Below are positions 9,485-17,638 of a stretch of DNA of 54,082 nt, in pieces (position 1 is the stretch's first letter; each line of letters opens with the position of its first letter). The notes below the pieces were generated by a model. It worked only from the letters and a program-made list of their open reading frames with translations. It was not told the origin of the DNA and searched no databases. The stretch is from the NCBI RefSeq assembly GCF_001189245.1, contig NZ_LFIQ01000076.1:15678-69759 (forward strand), in the 5' to 3' direction. Origin of the DNA: Bradyrhizobium pachyrhizi (GTDB lineage Bacteria; Pseudomonadota; Alphaproteobacteria; Rhizobiales; Xanthobacteraceae). Made by a program: the position numbers and the translations under genes.

Positions 9485-10735
9485 ATGTCGCGAACCTTAA
9501 CAGGACTGCTTGTCGGATTGATGCTGGCATTGTCGCCAATTGGGGCTTCGGCGCAGCAGAAGGCGGCCGATCCGGCCGTCCTCGCCAAGGGCGAGTATCT
9601 CGCACGCGCCGGCGATTGCATCGCCTGCCACACCGCGCGCGAAGGCAAGACCTTCGCCGGCGGCCTCCCGATGAAGACGCCATTCGGCACGCTCTACACG
9701 TCGAACATCACGCCCGACCCGCAGACCGGGATCGGCACGTGGACCTCCGATCAGTTCTACCAGATGATGCATAACGGCCGCTTTCCCGATGGCGGCCTGG
9801 TCTATCCGGCGATGCCGTTCGCGTCCTACACCAAGGTGACGCGCGAGGACAGCGACGCGATCTACGCCTATTTGCGCACGGTACCGCCGGTCAGGCAGCT
9901 CAACAAGCCGCACGACCTGACATTCCCGTTCAACAACCGCTCGCTGATCCTCGGCTGGCGCACGCTGTTCTTCAGGGAAGGCGAGTTCAAGCCTGATCCA
10001 ACGAAGTCGGCAGAGTGGAACAGAGGTAACTATCTGGTCGAGGGGCTGGGTCATTGCGGGATGTGTCACACCCCGATCAATGCGCTCGGCGGCAGCAAGC
10101 AGTCGCAGGCCTTCGAGGGCGGCCTGATCCCGATGCAGAACTGGTACGCGCCGTCGCTGACCTCCAACAAGGAGACCGGGCTCGGCGACTGGACGATCGA
10201 GGAGATCGTCGACTATCTGCGCAAGGGCGTGTCCGCCAAGGGCGCCGTGTACGGGCCGATGGCCGAGGTCGTCTACAACAGCCTGCAATTTCTCAATGAT
10301 GATGATGCGCGCGCGATGGCGGTCTACCTGAAGGGCCTTGCGCAGGGCGGTCCTCCGGAGAAGGCGTCGACTTCGCTGCCGTCGGCCGAGAGCAGCCTGC
10401 TGCTGTCCTTTGGCAAGTCGATCTATGACCGCGACTGCGCAAGCTGTCATGGCGCGACCGGGCAGGGCATGCCGCCGGATTATCCGCCGCTTGCCGGCAA
10501 TCAGTCGATCCAGATGGTCTCCGCGGTGAACCCGATCCGGATGGTGCTCAATGGCGGGTATCCGCCGGGGACGTCGGGCAATCCGATGCCCCACGGCATG
10601 CCGCCGTTCGCGCAGAAGCTGTCGGATGACGAGGTCGCGGCTGTCGTGACCTACATTCGAACGGCCTGGGGCAATCGCGGCGAGCCGGTGTCGGCGCGGC
10701 AGGCCAACGAACTGCGGGCAGCAACGCTGAACTAG
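9485..10735 (+). CDS. tri-heme cytochrome c
   Basis: 416 residues from the ATG with AAGGGA eight bases upstream; an earlier GTG (9479) is too close to that site. The signal peptide ends GASAQQ. Three heme-binding motifs are present: CIACH at residues 45-49, CGMCH near the middle and CASCH in the last third. This is the pattern of the cytochrome subunit of membrane alcohol or gluconate dehydrogenases. No dehydrogenase gene is adjacent; the neighbours are oxidase subunits. It may therefore carry electrons from a quinol or periplasmic dehydrogenase to the oxidase. That role is inference. Confidence 0.85.
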   Translation: MSRTLTGLLVGLMLALSPIGASAQQKAADPAVLAKGEYLARAGDCIACHTAREGKTFAGGLPMKTPFGTLYTSNITPDPQTGIGTWTSDQFYQMMHNGRFPDGGLVYPAMPFASYTKVTREDSDAIYAYLRTVPPVRQLNKPHDLTFPFNNRSLILGWRTLFFREGEFKPDPTKSAEWNRGNYLVEGLGHCGMCHTPINALGGSKQSQAFEGGLIPMQNWYAPSLTSNKETGLGDWTIEEIVDYLRKGVSAKGAVYGPMAEVVYNSLQFLNDDDARAMAVYLKGLAQGGPPEKASTSLPSAESSLLLSFGKSIYDRDCASCHGATGQGMPPDYPPLAGNQSIQMVSAVNPIRMVLNGGYPPGTSGNPMPHGMPPFAQKLSDDEVAAVVTYIRTAWGNRGEPVSARQANELRAATLN

Positions 10736-10745
10736 GGGTGCGATC

Positions 10746-10925
10746 ATGATCAACTCGTCTTCGCCGCAACCGCCGGCATCGGGCTCGGAAGACGATGATG
10801 TCGAGACCATTGTGCGCGCCGGTCCGGGCGGCGCGGTCGCGGTCGCGGGTATTGCGACGGCGGTCGTGGTCGGGTTGTGGTTTGCCTTCTATCTGCTGGT
10901 CTTCCTGCCGCGGAGCGTTCCCTGA
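10746..10925 (+). CDS. 59-aa oxidase small subunit (subunit IIa-like)
   Basis: Short gene MINSSSPQPP...VAGIATAVVVGLWFAFYLLVFLPRSVP. It has a polar N-terminus of about 27 residues and a single membrane helix, with AGGGG eight bases before its ATG. Its stop overlaps the start of subunit II (TGATG). A one-helix peptide at this place fits the subunit IIa that supplies the missing helix in ba3-type oxidases. Subunit II here does keep its own N-terminal helix, so the exact role is inferred from position and topology. Confidence 0.75.
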   Translation: MINSSSPQPPASGSEDDDVETIVRAGPGGAVAVAGIATAVVVGLWFAFYLLVFLPRSVP

Positions 10926-11488
10926 TGGCGAGCGAGACCGATCACAGCCTCGGCGAGGCCGTTGCCGCACGGATCGAGCGGCGCTGGGCGACGCTGTCGA
11001 TCGTCATTGTCGGCGTCCTGGTCGGCATGGCGACCTATATCGGCATCCATCAGGCGACGATGCCGCAGGGCCGGGTCGAAACCGCCGATCCCAAGACGCT
11101 GCATCTGTCGGGCGAATTCGTCGAGAGCAATCTCGGCAGCGAAATGCAGGCCGACGGATCGGTCACCGTGCGCGCGATTGGCCAGCAATATTCCTTCACA
11201 CCGCAATGCATCGTGGTGCCCGCGGAAACGCCGATCACCTTCCGCGCCACCAGCGCCGATGTCGTCCACGGTTTTCTGATCGAGGGCACCAACATCAACA
11301 CGATGCTGGTGCCGGGCTACGTCACCGACCTGCCGGTGCGCTTCAAGGCGCCGGGCGATCACGTGATGCCGTGCCAGGAATTCTGCGGCATCGGCCACCA
11401 GGGCATGTGGGGCAAGGTCAAGGTGATCGACAAGGCTGCGTTCCGTGACATGGCGGCAGCGAAGCGGAGGCTGACCTGTGTTGATTAA
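10925..11488 (+). CDS. cbaB: cba3-type cytochrome c oxidase subunit II (CuA)
   Basis: 187 residues with one N-terminal membrane anchor (LSIVIVGVLVGMATYIGI) and a periplasmic cupredoxin domain. The CuA ligands are intact: His in VVHGFL, then CQEFCGIGHQGM giving two Cys, the bridging Glu, His and Met. The protein is short and single-helix, as in ba3-family subunit II and unlike the two-helix CoxB. It starts at the ATG overlapping the stop of the small subunit. Its end overlaps subunit I by eleven bases, so translation is probably coupled. Confidence 0.9.
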   Translation: MASETDHSLGEAVAARIERRWATLSIVIVGVLVGMATYIGIHQATMPQGRVETADPKTLHLSGEFVESNLGSEMQADGSVTVRAIGQQYSFTPQCIVVPAETPITFRATSADVVHGFLIEGTNINTMLVPGYVTDLPVRFKAPGDHVMPCQEFCGIGHQGMWGKVKVIDKAAFRDMAAAKRRLTCVD

Positions 11489-13103
11489 CAAGCGGCTGAT
11501 CGCGGCGCATTTCTGGCTTGCCTTCATCGTGTTCGGCGTCGCGCTGGTGCTCGGCGCCTGGCAGATGTTCGTGCGCAGCCCGTTGAACGCCTGGCATTTC
11601 AATCCGGAGTTCTATTATCGCTCGGTTACCGCCCATGGCTCGGCGATGGGATACGTATTCCCGACACTGATTGCGATGGGATTCGGCTACGCGATCACCG
11701 AAGCCTCACTCGAGAAAGAGCTGGTTGGACGGCGCTGGGCCTGGGTGGGCTTCTTCCTGGTCGCCGTCGGTGCCGTCGTCGCGATGATCCCGGTGTCGCT
11801 CGGGCTCGCCTCGGTGCTCTACACCTTCTATCCGCCGATGGTCGGCAATCCCTTCTATTACATCGGCGTCGTCATGGTCGTGGTCGGCTCATGGATCTGG
11901 GTCGCGCTGATGGTGACCAATTTCGTGATCTGGAAGCGCGAGAACCCGGGCAAGCCGGTGCCGCTTGCGATGTACGCCAACGTCGCGGGCTCTTTGCTCT
12001 GGGGCTGGACCGCGGTCGGCGCGGCGCTGGAGATCCTGTTCCAGATCCTGCCCGTGGCGCTTGGGCTGAAGTCGACGATCGATGCGGGGCTGGCCCGCGT
12101 CTTCTTCTCCTGGACGCTGCACGCCATCGTCTATTTCTGGCTGATCCCGACCTACATCGCCTATTATACGATCTTCCCGCGGGCGATCGGCGGCCGGCTC
12201 TTCAGCGACGCGATGGCGCGGATTTCGTTCATCCTGTTCGTCGTGGTGGCGATGCCGATCGGCGTGCATCACCTGTTTGCCGACCCGCAGGTCGGCGCCG
12301 GATTCAAGTTCATGCACTCGGTGTTCACCGGCCTCGTCGCGCTGCCGACGCTGCTCACGGTGTTCACGATCTGCGCGTCGGCGGAGATTGCCAGCCGCCT
12401 GCGTGGCGGCCGCGGCGCCTTCGGCTGGATCGGCGCGCTGCCGTGGTCCAATCCGATCATGCTGGCGACGGCGCTGTCGCTGGTCATGCTCGGCTTCGGC
12501 GGCGCCGGCGGTCTGATCAACATGAGCTACCAGCTCGACGCCACCGTGCACAACACGCAGTGGATCACCGGCCATTTCCACCTGATCTTCGGTGGCGCCA
12601 TCGTGATCATGTATTTTGCCATCGCCTATGATCTGTGGCCGCATCTGACCGACCGTGCGCTGGACAGTTTTGGCCTGATGCGCACGCAGCTCTGGCTGTG
12701 GTTCATCGGCATGATCGTGACCACCTTCCCGTGGCACTATGTCGGCATCCTCGGCATGCCGCGCCGCATGGCCTATTATGACTATGCCAACCCGGCGATC
12801 TCGCCGCAGGCCCTGTCGGTCACGATGTCGGCAATCGGCGGCTTCATCCTGCTTCTGTCGGGCCTGCTGTTCCTGCTGGTGCTGATCCGCGGGCAGTTCG
12901 GCGCGCGAGGCGAGGCGGGTGCGTACCGCTTCGCGGTGCCGTTGCACATGCCCGAGCGAATTCCGGTCGCGCTCAACTCATTCGGCCTGTGGCTCGCATT
13001 GATGGTCGGTCTCACCGTGGTGAACTATGGTTTCCCGATCGCGCAGCTGATGGCGCTGAACGAGACCAGCGTGCCCGCGGTCTATGTCGGAGCAGGCCGA
13101 TGA
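11478..13103 (+). CDS. cbaA: cba3-type (B-family) heme-copper oxidase subunit I
   Basis: Catalytic subunit of a proton-pumping terminal oxidase, 541 residues with about thirteen membrane helices. B-family markers are clear: HAIVYFWLIPTYIAYYT carries the CuB His and the cross-linked Tyr four residues later. GVHHLFADPQ supplies the other two CuB His, and GHFHLIFGG on helix X the heme ligands. TAHGSAMGYV marks the low-spin heme site on helix II. These resemble Thermus ba3 far more than aa3 enzymes. The GTG start has a GGAGG site and overlaps cbaB. The heme type cannot be settled from sequence. Confidence 0.92.
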   Translation: MLINKRLIAAHFWLAFIVFGVALVLGAWQMFVRSPLNAWHFNPEFYYRSVTAHGSAMGYVFPTLIAMGFGYAITEASLEKELVGRRWAWVGFFLVAVGAVVAMIPVSLGLASVLYTFYPPMVGNPFYYIGVVMVVVGSWIWVALMVTNFVIWKRENPGKPVPLAMYANVAGSLLWGWTAVGAALEILFQILPVALGLKSTIDAGLARVFFSWTLHAIVYFWLIPTYIAYYTIFPRAIGGRLFSDAMARISFILFVVVAMPIGVHHLFADPQVGAGFKFMHSVFTGLVALPTLLTVFTICASAEIASRLRGGRGAFGWIGALPWSNPIMLATALSLVMLGFGGAGGLINMSYQLDATVHNTQWITGHFHLIFGGAIVIMYFAIAYDLWPHLTDRALDSFGLMRTQLWLWFIGMIVTTFPWHYVGILGMPRRMAYYDYANPAISPQALSVTMSAIGGFILLLSGLLFLLVLIRGQFGARGEAGAYRFAVPLHMPERIPVALNSFGLWLALMVGLTVVNYGFPIAQLMALNETSVPAVYVGAGR

Positions 13104-13891
13104 GCGACCAGCCGCTGTTCTCGCTGCGCAATCCGTGGTTCGGCGCCAGCGTCGGCATCACGGCCGCGATCGCCGTGTTGTCGGCCGTCGCAGGCCTGAT
13201 CTGGTTGCCGCTGGCGCAACCCAATTTGAAGCTTGCTGGGGTCTGGGATGCCATCTGCAGCGCGGCCGGCGTTCCGCGTGCCGCCGTGCAGGAGACCGGC
13301 ATCAAGCCGGATTTCAAGACGTCCAATGTCGTCATGACGTCGGAAATGCTGACCAAGGTGAATCAGGTCTCGATCGGGCGGGGCGCGACGCTGGCGCAGC
13401 GCTGCGCGATCTGCCATGGACCGCAGGGCGTCAGCGACGCCCATTCACCGAACCTCGCCGGGCAGTTTGCCGCGGTGACCTACAAGGAACTGAACGACTT
13501 CAAGACCGGCGCGCGGGTCAGCGTGGTGATGAGCCCGTTCGCCGCGGCGATGAGCGATCAGGACATGAAGGACGTTGCGGCCTATTACGCCTATCTGCCG
13601 CGGGTGCCTTCGAACAATCTGGATACCGGGCGTCCCGCGCCGGTGATCGTGGTGACGGGCGCCCCGATGCGCAACATCGCGCCTTGTGGCTCCTGCCACG
13701 GCGATGTCGACAACAAGGCGGGAAGCCCCTGGCTCGGCGGCCAGTCGGCGGTCTACATCAAGGCACAGCTCGAGGCCTTTGCATCCGGAGCCCGCCGCAA
13801 TGACATCAGCCAGCAGATGCGCAACATCGCGCGCCAGATGACGGCCGACGAGATCGACCAGGTCGCGCATTACTACGAGGCCCAGCCCTGA
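13100..13891 (+). CDS. membrane-anchored di-heme cytochrome c (c4-like)
   Basis: Last gene of the cba3 operon, overlapping cbaA by four bases. The 263-residue protein has one N-terminal membrane anchor (VGITAAIAVLSAVAGLIWL, about 18-36) and two c-type lobes with CAICHGPQG and CGSCHGD. Candidate Met ligands are in VVMSPFAAAMS and ISQQMRNIARQM. Its position and tether suggest it is the immediate electron donor to the CuA site. The longer open frame upstream lies inside cbaA in another frame and is not used. Confidence 0.88.
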   Translation: MSDQPLFSLRNPWFGASVGITAAIAVLSAVAGLIWLPLAQPNLKLAGVWDAICSAAGVPRAAVQETGIKPDFKTSNVVMTSEMLTKVNQVSIGRGATLAQRCAICHGPQGVSDAHSPNLAGQFAAVTYKELNDFKTGARVSVVMSPFAAAMSDQDMKDVAAYYAYLPRVPSNNLDTGRPAPVIVVTGAPMRNIAPCGSCHGDVDNKAGSPWLGGQSAVYIKAQLEAFASGARRNDISQQMRNIARQMTADEIDQVAHYYEAQP

Positions 13892-13901
13892 ACCGACGCT
13901 A

Positions 13902-13917
13902 TTAACGCGCCATTAAC
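13902..13917. promoter_or_regulatory. CtrA-type box upstream of the transglycosylase
   Basis: TTAACGCGCCATTAAC matches TTAA-N7-TTAAC, the full CtrA consensus of alphaproteobacteria, with no mismatch. It lies about 67 bases before the chosen transglycosylase start and eleven bases after the last cytochrome gene. Regulation is inferred. Confidence 0.6.
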
Positions 13918-13983
13918 CATAATTACGGCACCTTGACGGGACATGGGTGCCGATTGCCGGCGCCCGGCAAGGCACCCGGACAG

Positions 13984-14988
13984 ATGGCGGTCGACCTCTT
14001 CAACGCGACGGCTTCGGCAGGTGTCGATTCCTCGCGCCTGAAGGTCGCGAGCTCGATCAAGCAGGCGGCCGCGACCACCGGCACGAGCTTCGAATACCTG
14101 CTCACGACCGCGAAGATGGAATCCAATTTCAATCCGCGGGCCGGCGCCACGACCTCGTCGGCGCATGGACTTTATCAATTCATCGACCAGACCTGGCTCG
14201 GCACCGTCAAGGAGGCCGGAAGCCAGCTCGGCTATGGCCAGTATGCCGACGCCATCACCAGGAATTCCGACGGCAGCTATTCGGTCAGCGATCCCTCGGC
14301 GCGCGCTGCGGTCATGAAGCTGCGCGACGATCCAGACGCGGCGTCCTCGATGGCGGCGGTGCTGACGCAGTCCAACAGCTTCAAGCTTACCGGCAAGCTC
14401 GGCCGCCGTCCGACCGATGCCGAACTCTACATGGCCCACTTCATGGGCGTCGGCGGCGCCGGCAAGCTGATCTCGAGCGCCGAGGACAGCCCGAGCGCCA
14501 ATGCGGCCGCGATGTTTCCGAAGGCGGCGGCCGCCAACCAGTCGATCTTCTACGACAGGTCGGGCAGCGCGCGCAGCGTCAGTCAGGTCTATTCGGTGCT
14601 GACCACGCGGTACGCCGCGGCCGCAAACTCCAAGGACACGCGCACCGCCTTCGCGGCGGCGGGCGGCGACGCCATGTCGCCTTACGCGATCGCAAGCGCC
14701 GCGCCGACCACGGCGCTGACCATGGATACCGCGTCCTATCTCTCGACCTTCCCGGACTCCCGGTCGGCCGCGCCCGTCGCTGCGACCTCGGCTGTGGCAT
14801 CGGCGCAGCCGGCGCCGACCTTCCGCTCGCTCTATCAGGCCGGCGACCGCTCGGAGCCGATCTCGCCGGCGGTGCAGGAGCTGTGGGGCAATTCCGCTTC
14901 GCTGACCGCGTCGGCGACGCCGAAGGTCCGCGCGCCCGGGCTGCTTGACCTGTTCAGCGATCCGAGCGGCACCTACAGCAACGGCTAG
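13984..14988 (+). CDS. lytic transglycosylase (SLT-like) domain protein
   Basis: 334 residues from the ATG (a TTG at 13933 is possible). The N-terminal half carries an SLT-type fold: EYLLTTAKMESNFNP with the catalytic Glu in KMESNF, then SSAHGLYQFIDQTWLG, matching the family's AxGLxQF motif, and AELYMAHFMGVGGA. The C-terminal half is Ala/Ser/Thr-rich and probably unstructured. No classical signal peptide is visible, so export may use another route. It cleaves peptidoglycan between MurNAc and GlcNAc if active. The CtrA-type box just upstream suggests cell-cycle or motility timing. Confidence 0.8.
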   Translation: MAVDLFNATASAGVDSSRLKVASSIKQAAATTGTSFEYLLTTAKMESNFNPRAGATTSSAHGLYQFIDQTWLGTVKEAGSQLGYGQYADAITRNSDGSYSVSDPSARAAVMKLRDDPDAASSMAAVLTQSNSFKLTGKLGRRPTDAELYMAHFMGVGGAGKLISSAEDSPSANAAAMFPKAAAANQSIFYDRSGSARSVSQVYSVLTTRYAAAANSKDTRTAFAAAGGDAMSPYAIASAAPTTALTMDTASYLSTFPDSRSAAPVAATSAVASAQPAPTFRSLYQAGDRSEPISPAVQELWGNSASLTASATPKVRAPGLLDLFSDPSGTYSNG

Positions 14989-15151
14989 CGCTGCCTTGCT
15001 GCGCGCGCGAAGCCGCGCGTCGTTACGGCTTTAACGAAACGTCAATAATCCCAAACGTTTATGGTGAACCCTTTGTTAAGCGTCATGGTTTATTTTTCCT
15101 TGCAGTGGCGTCGTATGTCGATGCCGTTTCGTTGCGTAAGCCGGAAGGACC

Positions 15152-16333
15152 ATGATCGTTCGGCAGTTTATTAGTTGGATTAGGACCGCTCCAGCAGGTG
15201 AGCGAGCAGAGGCAACACGGGCGTTGGCCCGGGCCTGGCTCATCTCGGATCTCACCGAGGACGACCGCATCGCAGCCGAAGGCGCGCTGTTGATGCTGCT
15301 CGACGACCCCTCGCCGCTGGTACGGCAGGCGATGGCCGAGGTGTTCGCGCGCAGCGCGGACGCGCCTGCCGCGATCGTGCAGGCGCTGTCGGCCGACCAG
15401 CCAGCGATCGCGCTGCCGGTGCTGGAGCATTCACCGCTCCTGATCGATGCCGACCTCGTCGACATCGTCGCCACCGGCTCCGACGAGATGCAGTGCGCGA
15501 TCGCGCGCCGCATCAATCTGCCGGCCTCCGTCGCCGCCGCGATTGCCGAGGTCGGCTCGGCGGCCGCCGCGCTGGAGCTGATCGAAAATCCTTACGCCGG
15601 CCTCGCGCCGTTCTCCTGGGATCGCATCGTCGAACGCCACGGCCATCTCGCCGCCATCAGGGAATCGATGCTGCAGCTGGAAGACCTGCCGTCGGCAACG
15701 CGGCTGGCGCTGGTCGCAAAGCTCTCCGACACACTGGCGCAGTTCGTCGTCGCGCGAAACTGGCTCGGCAGCGAACGGGCCGACCGGATCGCCGGCGAGG
15801 CCAGGGAACGCTCCACGGTGAACATCGCCGCGCGCGCCTTCGGCGACGACATGCAGAACCTGATCACGCATCTGCGCGCCACCGGGCAATTGACGGCCGG
15901 GCTGATCCTGCGCGCGCTGCTGTCGGGCAATCTCGATCTGTTCGGGGCGGCGCTCGCCGAACTGTCCGGGCTGCCATATGGCCGCGTCTCCGCACTGTTG
16001 AACGACCGCGGCGGCAACGGCCTGCAGGCGCTGCTGCGCCGCGCCGGCCTGCCTGAATCCACCTACGCCGCGTTCCGCGTCGCGCTCGAGGCCAGCCACG
16101 AGGTCGGCTATGTCGACAGCGGTGACGGCGCGGCGCGGCTGCATCGCCGCATGGTGGAGCGGGTGCTGACGCATTGCGAGACCGATCATTCGGCGGCCGA
16201 GCCGCTTCTGATCCTGCTGCGCCGCTTCGCGACGGAATCGGCCCGCGAGGACGCGCGGATGTTCTGCGAGGAGATCGCCGCGGAAGACGCGATCGCGGTG
16301 CTGCCCTACGACGACGATCTCATCGCGGCCTGA
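15152..16333 (+). CDS. DUF2336 domain protein
   Basis: A 393-residue soluble, Ala- and Leu-rich helical protein. The stretch from ALLMLLDDPSPLVRQAMAEVFA onward has HEAT-like helical hairpins, and the whole pattern fits the alphaproteobacterial DUF2336 family. No catalytic motif was seen. GGAAGGA precedes the ATG closely. It is followed by a convergent HPt gene. DUF2336 proteins are often found near signalling genes; the function is not known. Confidence 0.75.
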   Translation: MIVRQFISWIRTAPAGERAEATRALARAWLISDLTEDDRIAAEGALLMLLDDPSPLVRQAMAEVFARSADAPAAIVQALSADQPAIALPVLEHSPLLIDADLVDIVATGSDEMQCAIARRINLPASVAAAIAEVGSAAAALELIENPYAGLAPFSWDRIVERHGHLAAIRESMLQLEDLPSATRLALVAKLSDTLAQFVVARNWLGSERADRIAGEARERSTVNIAARAFGDDMQNLITHLRATGQLTAGLILRALLSGNLDLFGAALAELSGLPYGRVSALLNDRGGNGLQALLRRAGLPESTYAAFRVALEASHEVGYVDSGDGAARLHRRMVERVLTHCETDHSAAEPLLILLRRFATESAREDARMFCEEIAAEDAIAVLPYDDDLIAA

Positions 16334-16401
16334 AGGCCGCGTTTCCTTCCCATTGATGGATGCTTGAGTGGCTGCCGCAGTGCGAGCAGCCGGCCGCGCA
16401 G

Positions 16402-16980
16402 CTATTCGCCTGGCACGATGCTCGGAGCGAGGATCGCCTCGAGGTGCTCGGGACGGTCGCGGTTGGCGTGGGTCAGGAATTCATCGGCGATGCCGCGGAG
16501 CTGCTTGCTCAGCACGCCGGCGACGACCGCGGTGTCGAGCTTGGTGCGGTTGCGCACGATCGCCTGCACGGCGTTGATGTGGTGCGCAATCAGCTGCGGC
16601 GGCACGGCGCCGAGATCCGGCGCGTGCTCGATGATGCGGCACAGGCTCTCCGCGGCTGCGGCCGCCGACGGATAGCCGAATGTCGCAGCATCACCCTTGA
16701 TGTCGTGCGCGGCGCGGAACAGCTCCTCGCGCGTCTTGTCGCTGAAGCCCTCGCGCAGCACGGTGGCGTGTGCGGCGGAGAGGCGGTCGGCTTCGATCGT
16801 CATCCACTCCTTGAACTCGCCCGACAGCCCGGCGAGCGCCTGTTCGGCGCGGCCGACCGGATCGTCGAGATCGCTCTCGGGGACGCGCAGCAGCATCTTG
16901 CGCAGCGGATTGGGTTGCGTGATGACGTGGTGCGTGCCGAAACTCTTGACCTCGATCGTCCCGGGTTTGTCTTTCGCCAT
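16402..16980 (-). CDS. histidine phosphotransfer (HPt) domain protein
   Basis: Phosphorelay intermediate of 192 residues. The HPt signature ELFRAAHDIKGDAATFGYPS puts the phospho-accepting His at residue 92, followed by the helical AAAAAESLCRIIEH. A ~75-residue N-terminal extension and a helical C-terminal region flank it. No kinase domain is attached. It lies nine bases behind the receiver gene on the same strand, so the two are cotranscribed and probably exchange phosphate. The partner kinase is not in the window. Confidence 0.88.
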   Translation of the reverse strand: MAKDKPGTIEVKSFGTHHVITQPNPLRKMLLRVPESDLDDPVGRAEQALAGLSGEFKEWMTIEADRLSAAHATVLREGFSDKTREELFRAAHDIKGDAATFGYPSAAAAAESLCRIIEHAPDLGAVPPQLIAHHINAVQAIVRNRTKLDTAVVAGVLSKQLRGIADEFLTHANRDRPEHLEAILAPSIVPGE

Positions 16981-16989
16981 GGCGATGTC

Positions 16990-17535
16990 CTAGATGGCCG
17001 AGCGCGCCTTTTCGAGCAGCGACGGCTGTTGCAGCACCTCGACCTCGCCGCTGCCGCGGCGTTCGGGGCCGATATAGGTGTTGGTGGTGTTCCGGCGGCG
17101 GTCGGGGCCGAAATAGGTCTTGGTCTTGATGAAGGGGCGCGGGTTGGCGACCACGTTCATGATGCGCTGGTAGAGGCCCTTGGCCGAGATCGGCTTGGCC
17201 AAGAATTCGGTGACGCCGGCATCGCGCGCCACCGTGACGCGGCGCTTCTCGGAATGCCCGGTCAGCATGATGATCGGCGCGTAGGGGTTGCCCTTGGATT
17301 CCGGCTGCCGGATCATCTGCGCAAGCTCGAGCCCGTCGAAGATCGGCATCGACCAGTCGGTGATCACGATGTCGGGCACGTAGTGCGTATACATCTCGAG
17401 CGCGGTGGCGCCGTCCTCGGCCTCATACACCTCGCGCGCGCCGAACGAATGCAGCAGCGTCCGCAGGATGCGGCGCATGTGCGGATTGTCGTCGCAAATC
17501 AAAAATCGCAGCTTGTTGAAGTCGATGCGATACAT
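16990..17535 (-). CDS. receiver-domain response regulator with GPxRR tail
   Basis: 181 residues from MYRIDF; an ATG seven codons earlier (17556) is also possible. The receiver domain is complete: acidic pair Asp15-Asp16, phospho-acceptor Asp60 in VITDWSMP, Thr92 in LTGHS and Lys114 in LAKPIS. Instead of an output domain there is a ~45-residue tail with two copies of a Tyr-[Phe/Ile]-Gly-Pro-x-Arg-Arg motif (YFGPDRR, YIGPERR). It is cotranscribed with the HPt gene. Probably a relay protein or a protein-binding regulator; the output is unknown. Confidence 0.9.
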   Translation of the reverse strand: MYRIDFNKLRFLICDDNPHMRRILRTLLHSFGAREVYEAEDGATALEMYTHYVPDIVITDWSMPIFDGLELAQMIRQPESKGNPYAPIIMLTGHSEKRRVTVARDAGVTEFLAKPISAKGLYQRIMNVVANPRPFIKTKTYFGPDRRRNTTNTYIGPERRGSGEVEVLQQPSLLEKARSAI

Positions 17536-17638
17536 GGTCCGGCCCTGATAGGGCATACCGGGCCAATGCGGTATTACCCGACGTTAACCATATCCCGTCC
17601 GGGGTTAATGATTGGTTGCCGGGCAGGGGCAGGCGCCG

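Noticed and set aside
9497..10810. 437-codon open frame opposite the tri-heme cytochrome
   Set aside because: Antisense shadow; the plus strand has three CxxCH motifs and a signal peptide.
17581..17615. CtrA-like half sites upstream of the receiver gene
   Set aside because: Two TTAAC-like half sites are present, but their spacing is about 17 bases, not seven.
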